Part shown: positions 54,050 through 64,000 of the stretch, one piece after another | How the letters are laid out: every line of letters starts with the position of its first letter | How positions within the stretch are numbered: the first letter of the stretch is position 1 | Assembly: GCA_958510875.1 (NCBI GenBank) | Contig: OY294068.1 | Location: forward strand, 33,770,297 to 33,834,296 | Reading direction: 5' to 3' | DNA length: 64,000 bases | Origin: Endomychus coccineus | Lineage: Eukaryota > Arthropoda > Insecta > Coleoptera > Endomychidae | Made by a program: the position numbers and the translations under genes | The notes under the pieces: generated by a model | The model's database searches: none | Told to the model about the DNA's origin: nothing | The model's input: only the letters and a program-made list of their open reading frames with translations

Positions 54050-54820
54050 GTCAGCTCCGAGATCTAAACATATACTTAATAACATTACTGAATAGAAATA
54101 AGGTCGCATTCTATAACTGAGGGATCTTAGGTAATCTCGTATAGGAACGGAAGATTCCTATACTACACATTTGAAAGGAAATGTTTATCGCACCAGACCA
54201 CAAAACTTGAACAAATTGAAACGAAGGATCGAGCAAAAGTGTAAATAATACCAGACCAAGTGAGGAAAACTCACCAAAATTTGAGACGGCGTTATAAAAC
54301 ATGTACAGAGCGTGCAGGGGGATATATTGATATTGATTATTCTTCCATTTGTTGTCCATTGTTTTGGAATTAAATTTTGTTTTTAACTTGTGATTTATTA
54401 TTGTTTCATAAAGTAGAGCATCATCATCGTACCTGAGTGTGCAAAGTTTTCTTGCATTTGATGGTTACACCACATCTTCTGTAGAATCCATAGACTTTCA
54501 TACAAGGTTAGTCAAAAATTTATGTATTCGGAAATTTGTCATTGTATAACTAACACCCTGTATGGGATATTGCGCCGAAATTTAGTGTATAGGAGATATT
54601 CCAGAATCAAATAGGCTACTCATTTTATCGAAAACAAAATGCCTAATGGTCGTTCTCAAAGTTCCGACCCATTTAGCAGACCATAGTAGGTCTCGATTGT
54701 CTGCATATTTAAATAGTGCTCATCGAGTGCTAAATATTTGAAAATCGGCCAATGGATTCCAAAATAAGAGGGTGTTTTCGAATCGCACACATATACATAT
54801 ATGTAAATAATTAATTTGAT

Positions 54821-55850
54821 TTAATCCAATATATTGGTTGCTTTTTTCTGAAAACTGCTCATATTATTAATGTTTTTGATATAATGTGGTAGTGAATTGA
54901 ATATTCTGGCTGCTACGGTCGTACTATATATTTGCGATGCATCACTTTGGCAGAAATGAGTTCTGTCCGTTTCAGCTCTAGTTTCAAGACAATGCATTTG
55001 TATACGTCTTAAATACTGATGTTTGTAAATGAAAATAGAACATGCGTGGCAAAATATTGATCTTATATTAAGAAATTGCTCATTAAATAGTGATTTTTTG
55101 GAATTTAATCTACTTTGGTTTGATATCAACTCAACAATGGTATTTTGAAAAACCGATAATGGTTGCAAATCGATTTATATAGACGCCCCGCATACAATGA
55201 TACCATATCGTAAGATATTCTCAATTAGAGATTTATATAACATAATGTGTTTCTTATCAACCATTTTTCTTAATACATAAAACTTGTGTAAATGAATTTA
55301 TGTAGATTTACTGGTGTATTCATTCGATCTATCCACTCAATATATTTATCTTTTATTATATCAAAATATTTTATTTTGTTGCCGCTATAGATGTTTCCAA
55401 TTAGAGATTTATATAACATAATGAGGTGTTTCTATTGAACCATTTTTCTTAATACATAAAACTTTTGTATATGAATCTATGTAGGTTTCCTTAATATATT
55501 TATCTATTATTATGCCAAATAATTCTATTTTGTTGACGCTATTTATTTATTGATTTGTATTCCCAATGATTATTTTATGAAAGTCTTGCGTGTTTACACT
55601 CGTTATAGAAAATGCTATGTAAGATGTTTTACTCATATTCATTGATAATTCATCTAAACCCAACCAGTTTTTAATTATAGATCTACCAGCATTTACTTTT
55701 TTAACAAACTGTCACATTTGTCCTTCGAATACCAAGACTGTATCATCCGCATACTATATTATATCGCCTTCTATTTGTGCATGGAACTGTGAGTTTAAAT
55801 ATAGAACAAATAATTATGGTCCAAGAATTGTCCACATTCCGTTCTGTAAC
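54821..55850 (-). pseudogene. LINE reverse transcriptase, palm to C-terminus, decayed
   Basis: Minus-strand order: a WTILGP.LFVLYLNSQFHAQI block (the PQG..LGPLLF motif region, about 55845-55790), YADDTVLVFEGQ (55755-55720, catalytic YADD intact), INKSWLGLDELSMNMSKTSY-like sequence (55680-55630), NKIELFGIIIDKYI (55530-55490), duplicated thumb sequence, then an intact 115-codon end (55168-54821) with QPLSVFQNTIVELI, SIFCHACSIFIYKHQ, TTVAARIFNSLPHYIKNINN. Frameshifts are concentrated in the middle. This is a third LINE RT type in the window, different from the CR1-like and RNase H-bearing ones. Confidence 0.8.
55224..55545 (-). repeat. Tandem duplication inside the LINE RT
   Basis: Two imperfect units (55224-55392 and about 55400-55545) share ATTAGAGATTTATATAACAT, CCATTTTTCTTAATACATAA and TTTTGTTG...CGCTAT. 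They duplicate the region after the LGIII motif. Confidence 0.75.
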
Positions 55851-56470
55851 CACTCCTGCCAATAATCTTCGTTGCTGTAATGCAGAGATTCTTTCAGATA
55901 TGTAGCATGACACTATACTAGTAGCGCGTAGCTAGGTTGAGATAGTATAAGTAAATGACATGCTCTTGAAATAGTTTTTATTGAGACAATAATCGACAGA
56001 TTGTGTAATAAATTTGTGTTGCACGCGAGTCTTTCCGCCAGTTGATTTGTGTGTAATTGTTATGTTAATTCGGGATCTATCCTATCTTAAAAAATTTCAC
56101 CGAAGACGGATTCATGAAGTTCTAGTGAGAAAATATCTCCCCCAACTCTATCTCAAGCAATTCAGTAATATGGTTTATTTTTAGAGCTGTTGTGTCATCA
56201 ATGAATTTAATAAATATAGCATTTTTGAAATTGCCGGCTTGTTAGTTCTTTCATTGTATATATAAGTTTCAGTAATCGATTATAGGTCAACTTAGCATAC
56301 TCGTTAAAAAATATAAATATTGCATACAAGAAATAAGATATAGAGTAGAGTGAATTCACAATTTAAAAACTCTCTACGAATATAACGTCACAAACACACG
56401 TTTCTTGAATATGTTTAAATTAGAGTAACGTGTAATTGAAGTATTCCTGAATAGTAGACTTCCACTGTTG
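55851..56470. other. No recognisable feature
   Basis: May contain worn RT upstream of the LINE, but I cannot support any motif. Confidence 0.4.
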
Positions 56471-56472
56471 TC

Positions 56473-57400
56473 ATGAATTATGATAACAAAATCCGTCAAC
56501 ATCTCCAAACTAATTCCTATGCATTTCGACAAAAAGATCCCACCCCGTCTATAGAACGTTCAGTTTCACAAATTATCCGTCATTCTCTCTTTCCTGATCC
56601 AGATAAGGAATTTTTTATCCCCTATTGCTCAAGAGGCCCCCGATTGTATGGTTTGCATAAAATTCATAGACACTCAGTTCCCCTGAGACCAATTGTCAGC
56701 ACTATCGGATCACCTACTTATATACTCTCTCGATATCTATCATCCATTCTCAAACCTCTTGTAGGTAATTCCAACTGTTTTATCCTAAATTCCTTTAATT
56801 TCGTTGAAAAACTCCAAACGCCAAAAGTAGACAAAGGAGATTTGCTAGTAATCTTAGACGTCGAATCACTCTTCACCAATGTTCCCATTCCAGACCCCCC
56901 TTCCATAATTTTTCGTTTGTTACCTGCCAAAAACATTTCGATGAACTCACTATCATCCACATATTTTCTGTACGATGTCAAGTCTTACGAGTTTCGGGAG
57001 CTGCCATGGGTTCTCCACTTTCTCCGGTCATAGCGAATACTTCATGAAAACTTTTGAGGAAGTTTGTTTTCTGGCAACATTGTCGCGGAAATCGTGTCTC
57101 CTTCCTCAATCATTTAAATTCATTACATCCCAATATCCTTTTCATCATGGCAGTTGAATCGAAAGGTTCACTCCCGTTCATAGATGTATTAGTTGGTCGA
57201 CAGACAGACGGTATTTTCGGACATTCTGTGTATCGAAAACCCACCCACACAGATGAGATACCTCAATGGCCTTTCCCACCACCACCCTGTCCAAAAATAA
57301 TCTGTCATAAACTCCTTGGATCACAGAGCTGTCAACTTATCCCATCTTTCATCTGTCTTATAATCAAATAATATCTCCCATTCTAACATTCAAAAAGCCA
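56473..57400 (+). pseudogene. PLE reverse transcriptase, frameshifted and lacking the YVDD block
   Basis: 186 open codons from 56473: DPTPSIERSVSQII, RGPRLYGLHKIHRHSVPLRP, IVSTIGSPTYILSRYLSSIL, NSFNFVEKLQ, then VILDVESLFTNVPI with the first catalytic Asp (residue about 140). These are RT motifs of Penelope-type elements (PRxYGLPKIHK, LRPIVSSxGSPTY, DVxSLFTNVP). After a frame change at about 56985, GAAMGSPLSPVIANT appears, then from 57054 in another frame NHLNSLHPNILFIM, SLPFIDVLVGRQTDG and GHSVYRKPTHTD. The YVDD segment between them is missing. GIY-YIG is not seen downstream. PLE RTs are related to telomerase. Dead copy. Confidence 0.9.
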
Positions 57401-57848
57401 TAAAGAAATACACTCCGAATATATATTCATTTATCTTATGTTGTCTTCTGCCGAGTCCTTCTAGTCGAATATAGTTCCAGACAGCTGTATCGCTCTTTTT
57501 GGAGAGCACATTAAGGAACATTAGTTGGTAACGTTGTAAGGTTTTGAAGTGAACTTTTGTGTCTATTGATCTTAACTAGCTCACTGGATATTCTACACTG
57601 AGGACTCGCAGTAATACATATCCTCAGATTCCTGATTGGATTACCTTGAGCGCCAACTGCTTTGGCAGAAAAAAGTTGAGATAGTACCCTCAATCAAGAA
57701 TTTCCGGTACTACGGGGTGAATAAATGTTAGTGATTATATCAGAGAAATAAAGATAAGTTTCAATATAATTTTTGAACGAAAGGTTCAAATTTAAAAAAT
57801 GAAATTGTAGAATAATAAAGAATTCTTGACCCAGTATGAATTATACAT
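57401..57848. other. No recognisable gene; short motif shared with 59720-59860
   Basis: TGTTG-CTTCTGCC and GCTGT-TCGCTCTT strings recur at 57440-57500 and 59740-59840, indicating an undefined dispersed repeat. Confidence 0.35.
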
Positions 57849-57849
57849 A

Positions 57850-58295
57850 AAAATTCTCGGGAAATAAGTCACATTAACACTCTGTTTTAGAAATTTTTGT
57901 CTCAACGTACGTTTCTTCTTTTATCACCTAATAAATCATGACATCTGGTGTACACTTGAGATGGTCTCGTCCGTCAGTCTATTGTAGACAATTATGAAAT
58001 GTGGTCGTATTTGTTGATGATTCTACTAAATAGTGGATTTTCAATATTACGCATTGTAGTAACATTGCTGTGTTATAATTCCGATTTCATGTTTCTGTTC
58101 GTTTCGGCGACGTTGGCATTTAAACGAAATTTGTGCGATAAGGACGCTTTGTGTTTATACAATTGTTTCTAATTAATCAGGTTATTGAAGTAATAAGTCT
58201 TCTGATGATGGTCGTGAGACCGAAACGTACGTTAAGACAAAAAACTTCAAAACAGAGTGTTAATGTGACCTATTTCCCGAGAATTTTTATATATA
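57850..58295 (+). mobile_element. PLE terminal repeat with inverted partner end
   Basis: Plus-strand terminal repeat (57920-58295) collinear with 36927-37345, preceded by an inverted copy of its own last 70 bp: 57850-57889 equals the reverse complement of 58251-58289 with one or two differences, and the similarity continues to about 57917/58219 across ACGTACGTT. The result is a 445-bp unit with inverted ends. Confidence 0.82.
58197..58238 (+). ncRNA. Hammerhead-ribozyme-like motif (PLE type)
   Basis: Same architecture as 24881: GTCTT/AAGAC helix I, CTGATGA core (58202-58208), helix II GGTC/GACC with loop GTGA, GAAA, minimal helix III CG-TA-CG, cleavage triplet GTT. All expected core bases are present apart from one extra T after the core. 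Confidence 0.7.
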
Positions 58296-60600
58296 ATTAA
58301 ATTGTAGATGAAAACAAATTAAGTAAGAGAGCATGAACAATTGATTATGAACATTTAGTTATTCCAACTAAGGAAAATGTTACTGTCCTTTAAGCTTGAA
58401 TGAGCTCGGTAGAAGTACTCTGCCAGGAATTTCCCTCTGCAACATGGCACGGGAAAAAGGATGAAGACGTCTCGATCGTTCAAACACTGTAATACAGATA
58501 ATACGAGCAATACTTCGGCCACAATTTCGAGGAACTAATAACTAAATCAGCATAATTCCACAACTGATTATACTATCTTCCAAATCCCCAAATTGTATAT
58601 TAAAGGGATTGGAATATGAAAGAGAATATGTGGATACTAAGTTACTTATTAAAATTATGACAATTCATAATATGACAATTAGATAATAGTTTGCAGAGTA
58701 CAGTATACTGAAATTGGGCTCGTAGATTCTAAATAATCAATCAGTTCAAGCAATATTTAGCACTAATTTACTAGGAGATCTCATGAATAAGTAAATGAGA
58801 GTTTCAGCTTTATTTAAGTTCACCCAGATCAATAATTATTCCGTTATCTCATCAAGACCAGCCTAAAAAGACATAAACGTTACAAATATGAGGAATGTTA
58901 AAGAAAGGAGATACGGAATACCACGCAACCACGCGGATAATTGCTAGGTTGAACAAGCCTTAGAGAACTACATAAACCATTCTGAATACTAATTGACAAA
59001 TTAGATTCTGAATAAAGTCAAGAGGAAGAATATAGTGAATGATCATCTAATTTGGATTCGAGCAAGCTGATCTGGTGTGAACAAGTTGATGAATAAATTC
59101 TTATTTTATTGAAAAATATCATTGATCAGAGAATATACACATCTACAACTAGATTTAGACACTATTAGACATAAAATAACGTGTTCCCTGTCGACAATAA
59201 TTCTTCAATAAAGCCAATTGGCATAAAAAAGAAGAAATATCTGAATACAACTCACCAGCGTAGAATTCACAACCCAGATGCCCTCCGTCGATGTCAGTTT
59301 TCTCGTCAACCCCCTCATCGTGTGTCGCGCAACGTCACACTAGTTTTCGCGCAAGATAAATAATCTATTATCTATTGAAAGATAGATGTCAGTCATAGTT
59401 TCATTTCCCAGTTTAAATATCTAAAATTCGGAGCGGAAGTTGTTATTAAGATTATAACAGCAATTATTACTCGAAGTAATGTATAACGTTACATCTCTGT
59501 TGAAGGTAGTCATAACCCACCAACAACATGGTAAAAAGATCATAAATATCTCACCCTATCTATGAATAGGTCTCCCACTGAGAAATCAAACAATGTACCA
59601 CACTGTCAGTTACATTTCTCGGAGCTTACAAAAGCTACGAGGAATGTGAGACTACTTGAGTGCGCCAAATGGTGACCCCAAACAAAACCAATGGGAGAGA
59701 ATTAAAAATAAATGATTACATGAATATTCTCATTTATCCGGTGTTGGCTTCTGCCAGACAACAATGATAAGGTCTCCCTAGTGTAGATCGATCGGTAAGT
59801 CACAGACTGACAGTTCTCGATAGCTGTTTCGCTCTTCTCATAGGGGTCATCAGTGGAAATATATTATGTCGAAACATCTGATTATCTTCGCTCGAATCGC
59901 AAATTACTCGCAATCATCTCCATTCGACGTAGCTCATCTTTATTTTGTATACCGTGACTTAGTGATTGAGCGAAGATTCCACAAGAGATATCTATGAAAA
60001 GTCAATATTATGTTTGATCTTAATTGACTTGAACTCGAATTGTTGACCAAACGGTTGATTAGATCACACATTCCACAACCATAAGAGAGGTCAGTTGGTG
60101 GAAATACTTTCATAATTTCATTTGGGAATGATAAAAAATACCAAATGAAAGTAAACAAACCCTAGAAGCCCGTTACAGAAAAGATTCATTTTATGCTCAT
60201 TCATACGTTAGGGAATTTCTTAGAAGATGTGTACTTTCGATTTAAACTGTTCCAAAGCTGCAAGCAACTACAGATCTTTAACTTTCCGTTCAGTTCAGCT
60301 TTACGTATTCTCTAGAGCTGTTATTTTTATGGAAATAGTGTGATACAATTCTATGCACCATTCCATAGCTGGTCGATTTTCTACTTCCATTCCAAGGATT
60401 GCCTGATCTCATAATTGATCCTAGCTGTAACACAGTTTTGTAACTTCTAAAGATAATATTTTATCTGCTGACCAATACGTAAAAGTTAGAGGTAAACGAT
60501 AAACTCTTGCACCATCAGAGTATCACAATAGTCATACATTTGTTCTTTACACTTCTTCTAGATCTTTAGGCTTGTATGAACAGTCCATATTATCTTAAGA
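58296..60600. other. No recognisable gene
   Basis: Mostly AT-rich. A slightly GC-richer patch at 59250-59350 lies in a 60-codon ORF without a known domain. No transposon ends noticed. Confidence 0.45.
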
Positions 60601-61026
60601 TTTTTCTGCTTCGTCTCTATCATTCCCGGCTCATCCACCAATGTGGCAGAGTTTTATCTCTAACAATAAATTATTATACTGCTTAATAATCCAATAACAA
60701 ACATCAGTTCTCCAGTTTCTTCTCACCCATATAATATTTTATGAACACTCCAGATTTCCTGTGACATGGTTCTGTTACTCTTTTAAATATGTTTAACTTT
60801 TAACTTTGGTAGGCGCATTCGCCAATATATCGATGTAATGTATTCAACAATTTCTTCTAGTCTTATCTGTCTATCCATCAAGGGATCAGAGAATACTTCT
60901 AGAAAATCGCCAGAGATTAATTGAATTTCTTGCTTATGAAGAGCTTTCATAATTTCTATAAAATGTTTCTGCTACTCCTCTGTCTTTCCTGGCGCATCCT
61001 CCAATGCAGGGTTCTAGAACTATAAA
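60601..61026 (+). repeat. Diverged dispersed repeat
   Basis: 60601-60663 and 60967-61026 share TTTCTGCT..TC, GGC.CATCC.CCAATG and GAGTTTTATCTCTAAC-like sequence. 60730-60905 shares GTTACTCTT and GCGCATTCGCCAATAT with 62350-62470. Origin unknown. Confidence 0.45.
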
Positions 61027-61312
61027 TTTTTATCAACTATAAACGTCACTTTATATATAAATGCAACGCGCTAACTTTTGTGTGAGAAATTATATTATTA
61101 CAGTCTTTATTTTTGATTCGAAAATTTTTATGTATCAACAATTTTCGAAAATTGCAGTAAATGGTTAGAAAACACGGCTGAGAATCCGGATGAAGCATGA
61201 AAGAATGTTGAATGTCACTTTTTTCGAAGCCCGTATTGCCATAAATATTGAAATAGAAAATGTCAGAAATCGGTTCCAAAAATCAATACGTAGTTAATAA
61301 ACTATGAGTTTA

Positions 61313-61380
61313 CTTTGATGATGGCTACTTGGTATCCGAAAGGTCCTCAGTACTTTAATAGTATTCTTGGTGGATAAGGG
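61313..61380 (+). mobile_element. PLE terminal-repeat motif, hammerhead-like type B
   Basis: TTGATGATGGCTACTTGGTA, CCGAAAGGTCCTCAGTACTT and GTGGATAAGGGTGAGTATT at 61316-61378, the longest plus-strand match to the type B repeat. The core begins with T rather than C. Confidence 0.5.
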
Positions 61381-61595
61381 TGAGTATTTAGTATCAACGC
61401 GTAGATTAGATTTATCAATAATCAAAGTTTCTCAATGTTTGAACTTCATGTTTCAATTAACAGCTCATATTTGAAATAGAATGTGCCACGTTTTTGGAAA
61501 CTAATCTTCAATTCCTTTTCTCAATATATGCAGTAGTACAGAAGAAGTATTTTAATGAAAAAAATTGATATTTCGGTTTTGAGCATTTCTCAATC

Positions 61596-61935
61596 GATCT
61601 AGACTTTTTATTCCTCTTACTATACGTAGTTTAGAGTGTAAGGAAATGATTGTAATCGGCGCAAACGTTGTTTTCCGGTATACCCTGGATATATCCGTTT
61701 CGAGTCAGTGTCTATGTCAGTGTCAGTGACTGTGTCTGTGTCTGTGTCTGAGTCTGATCTAGACTTTTCATTCATCTCACTATACGTAGTTTATAGTGTA
61801 AGGGAATGATTGTAATCGGCGCAAAAGCTGCTTTCCGGTATTCCCTGGATATATCCGTTTCGAGTCAGTGTCTGTGTCTGCATCTGTATCTATGGCAGTG
61901 TCTGTTGCTGTGTCAGTGCGTGCGTATGTGCGTAA
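61596..61935 (+). repeat. Two tandem 160-bp units, each ending in TGTCTG microsatellite
   Basis: Unit 1 from 61596 and unit 2 from 61756 both begin GATCTAGACTTTT and share CACTATACGTAGTTTA, GATTGTAATCGGCGCAAA and GGATATATCCGTTTCGAGTC. Each is followed by imperfect TGTCTG/TGTCAG repeat (61705-61755; 61866-61930). Confidence 0.88.
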
Positions 61936-62269
61936 CCATCTGTGGAGACGATTGCGCCATTCCTGTTGGTCGTATTGATTTGAAATTTTGCTAATCGCTT
62001 CAAAGCAGTGAAAATAGAACCTTATGTGAAAGCAGGTGTCAGTATAATACATGGATTCATAAAATACAGTATGTAGACCATTTCAATCGAATTCCAATGT
62101 AACATAGAGTATAATTTAACATCTTTTCAATTACTCCAATCGTACTACCAGCAAAAGTGTTCGCAAGCGAAAAATCGTGGTAAAAAGTAATCGATTGATC
62201 ACTGCTTTCATTTCAATATTTATCTCCCCTCAGAAAGCTTCTGGATCTGCCACTGCTTGTACTGCTTAA

Positions 62270-62470
62270 TAACTGGACACCAAAATCAGTTTTAGTCAAT
62301 TTCTATCCATCTGGTATTGTTTGGATACTTTATAATTCCTATGGTATGGTTTGTTACTCTTCTAGAGCTAAGGCAGGCCAGCGCATTCGCCAATATGTGT
62401 ATGAAACCTATCCAACGTTTTCTTCTAATATTATTCCATCAATCAAGGAATCAATTGAAATTATTGTTGA
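62270..62470 (+). repeat. Diverged dispersed repeat, second locus
   Basis: Partner of 60690-60905: shared TGTTACTCTT, CAGCGCATTCGCCAATATG-like block and TTTTCTTCTA..TTAT. A frame through it (VCYSSRAKAGQRIRQYVYET) is open for about 55 codons but matches nothing I know. Confidence 0.4.
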
Positions 62471-63102
62471 TGATTACTCGGATTATCAGCTGACATTCTG
62501 CATTGGAATGTCCATTATATAGAATACTTGAGTCGATTGATGATACAATTACTTGAACGCCAGATATAATATGTCATAAATATATTCTCAGCCGTTTGAA
62601 TTACCTCACGATATATCGCCGTAATTTGAAAGCACTGGATAATAATGATGATGGCATTCCTTCGCCAAATGATTAATAGTTGGTTAACCACAAAGAGATA
62701 TAAATAGAGGATTCCGACAAACATCGTTCAGGATTGAAGTAGTAAGACTATACTGGATGTTGAACATTCGAAAGCTTTCAATTTGCAAATTACGTTCCTG
62801 TGAAATTTAATGTGAAATTAGCCAATAAAGATTTCATGAAACATGATGCAATTCGCTTTTCATTTTCAAATCACATATCCATATCACACTTTTGAGTGGA
62901 CTAGATTTACCACAACGCATCCTATATCGCTTGAACTTGGCATTACGCACCCTAGTGATATACGCATCCCGGTAGTGTATGACGTGTACCTTGTTACTTT
63001 TCGGTAAACTGCTTACTGCGGTAAACTTCAAATCCTCGGGCGCCAGATTTACTCCTTTTTGAGGACTTTTCCTAGGGTCCTCACCACAAGGCTTGTCACT
63101 AT

Positions 63103-63118
63103 GCTATCTATAGATAGC
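63103..63118. other. Conserved palindrome near primer site, copy C
   Basis: GCTATCTATAGATAGC, a perfect 16-bp palindrome, enclosed by ACAAGGC...GTC and its complement, about 58 bases before the primer-site-like sequence in transcript sense. Confidence 0.7.
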
Positions 63119-63817
63119 CTTGTCCCTAGGGTAGCTACAGTGAAGTAAAACAAGGACCCATTGGGCAGAAAACAGTATCAAAATTGTAGGCTTTAATTAC
63201 AATTGATACTTGGTTAAAACTTAGCTCGTTTAAAGATGGAGCAGAAATAACTTAATAAAACGGGGAATTTCAAATATAAAAATATATAATAATTATGAAA
63301 AGTACACTTTCAGAATAATTAGTGGAATGCAATTGAACGGTATAATTCACAAAAATTCACCCAGACGGAAAATGTAAAGAAGCTCAAGCGGTAAAAGAAA
63401 ACTGTTACAACATATCTATTTTTTACGATATGTTCGGTATTTAATTTCAATTCAACGGTACGGAATCGGTTGATAAATGATTTACACTTATCAATTTACG
63501 GAAAACACAAATCAAACAGGTCTTAGAGTAATAAGCGGTGTACGGTAATCATTCAGATAGCATTGTCACTTGAAATGTTGTTAAAACGCACTACGATATA
63601 TCAAACGGTTAAAATTCGGTCGGATCGGGAAATACATCGAAATGCTCGAAAATAAAATATTAAGCTATCATTTACCTTATGTGAAATTCACTAACACGGA
63701 ACACTACATACAATTCAAATTTTTTCCAATCTGACTTCACTCTGATTCTGATTGATAATAATACTTAATTATGAATTAATGATCAATAATAATCTCGATC
63801 TTTTGTCTGTCACTGCC

Positions 63818-63824
63818 TTTTATA
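63818..63824 (-). promoter_or_regulatory. TATA box of LTR family 2, copy C
   Basis: TATAAAA followed by GGCAGTGACAGACAAAAGATC on the minus strand, collinear with 13673 in copy A. Confidence 0.5.
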
Positions 63825-64000
63825 TGTTTCCGAGGTTCTGGTCAAGTTCGCACCACCAATTCCTTATTATGTGCAGAGGCTTTTTTATTTACGTCCCGAA
63901 CAATGCTTGACGCTACTTTTACGATCTAAAATTCGCGCTCATGATATCTCGGTATTTCCTCTCGGCGCAGTAATCAAATGTTATCAGAGTTTTTTGGCTG

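Larger units (their letters stand above)
53545..54150. other. Segment inserted in the transposase, unclassified
   Basis: Interrupts the reading of the Tc1-like transposase. It starts with a GC-rich stretch (GTCGAGCGGTTTGCCCTAAG near 53590) that vaguely recalls a tRNA-derived SINE head but has no clear A and B boxes, followed by a TA microsatellite (53787-53852) and an inverted repeat (54000-54049). Limits are approximate. Confidence 0.45.
52925..54791 (+). mobile_element. Tc1-like element with terminal inverted repeats of about 300 bp
   Basis: Left TGTGTGCGATTTGAAA...CACCCTCTTATTTTG pairs with the right end reverse complement TGTGTGCGATTCGAAA..CACCCTCTTATTTTG; similarity continues through GACCATTAGGC and ACAGGGTGTTAGTTATACAAT to about 53240 and 54500. 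TA dinucleotides lie at both edges (52923, 54792). A transposase remnant is inside, interrupted at about 53545-54150. Confidence 0.83.
62830..64000 (-). mobile_element. LTR family 2, copy C (leader and LTR, runs off the right edge)
   Basis: Minus-strand order: LTR 64000 to about 63046, primer-site-like TGGCGCCCGAG at 63045, then leader to about 62834. Aligns with copy A over the whole LTR. The leader frame from 63031 (no ATG; KFTAVSSLPKSNKVHVIHYR and on for 65 codons to a stop at 62834) is also seen at the start of copy A's leader (KFTAVSSLPESDKVHVI), so it may be the start of a gag-like protein. Confidence 0.72.

Overview
This is AT-rich eukaryotic nuclear DNA, most likely from an insect. 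A beetle is possible but cannot be shown from this window. It has no operons, no bacterial gene density and no host gene I can support. Almost everything that can be identified is transposable-element sequence: one Ty3/Gypsy-type element running off the left edge plus a solo LTR of the same family, a second LTR family in three diverged copies, many Penelope-like element (PLE) fragments with hammerhead-ribozyme-like motifs, several families of non-LTR (LINE) retrotransposons, Tc1/mariner, pogo/Tigger and hAT DNA transposons, and non-autonomous inverted-repeat elements.

Layout: 1-3574 holds the left-truncated Gypsy element on the minus strand, with an intact gag, the start of pol (protease), a primer binding site and a 5' LTR. 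3575-4224 is AT microsatellite with a duplicated 160-170 bp segment. 6.9-12.7 kb has LINE fragments and a decayed mariner. 13-16.5 kb has two copies of LTR family 2 around a PLE remnant. 17.4-20.6 kb holds LINE reverse transcriptase (RT) pieces. 20.7-21.6, 26.1-28.0 and 46.1-47.0 kb are inverted-repeat elements that share a core. 23.3-24.6 kb is a broken Tigger-type transposase. 28.1-33.6 kb contains three LINE fragments and a mariner fragment. 33.6-35.3 kb is a Tc1-like element interrupted by a hAT element. 35.7-43.2 kb is a cluster of PLE pieces. 40.7-44.8 kb is a segmental duplication whose two copies carry different insertions. 48.7-49.6 kb is a LINE 3' end. 49988-51586 is a complete solo LTR with a 4-bp target duplication. 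52.9-54.8 kb is a Tc1-like element with an internal insertion. 54.8-57.4 kb has a LINE RT and a PLE RT. 62.8 kb to the right edge is the third copy of LTR family 2.

Only the Gypsy gag and the visible part of pol are undamaged. All other coding regions carry stops, frameshifts, deletions or lost catalytic residues. The elements do not form a joint pathway; their relations are nesting, shared ancestry and parasitism (short elements carrying the ends of autonomous ones). The points most worth checking are the hammerhead-like motifs in the PLE repeats, the palindrome kept near the primer site of LTR family 2, the common core shared by inverted-repeat elements with different ends, and the reciprocal empty sites in the segmental duplication.
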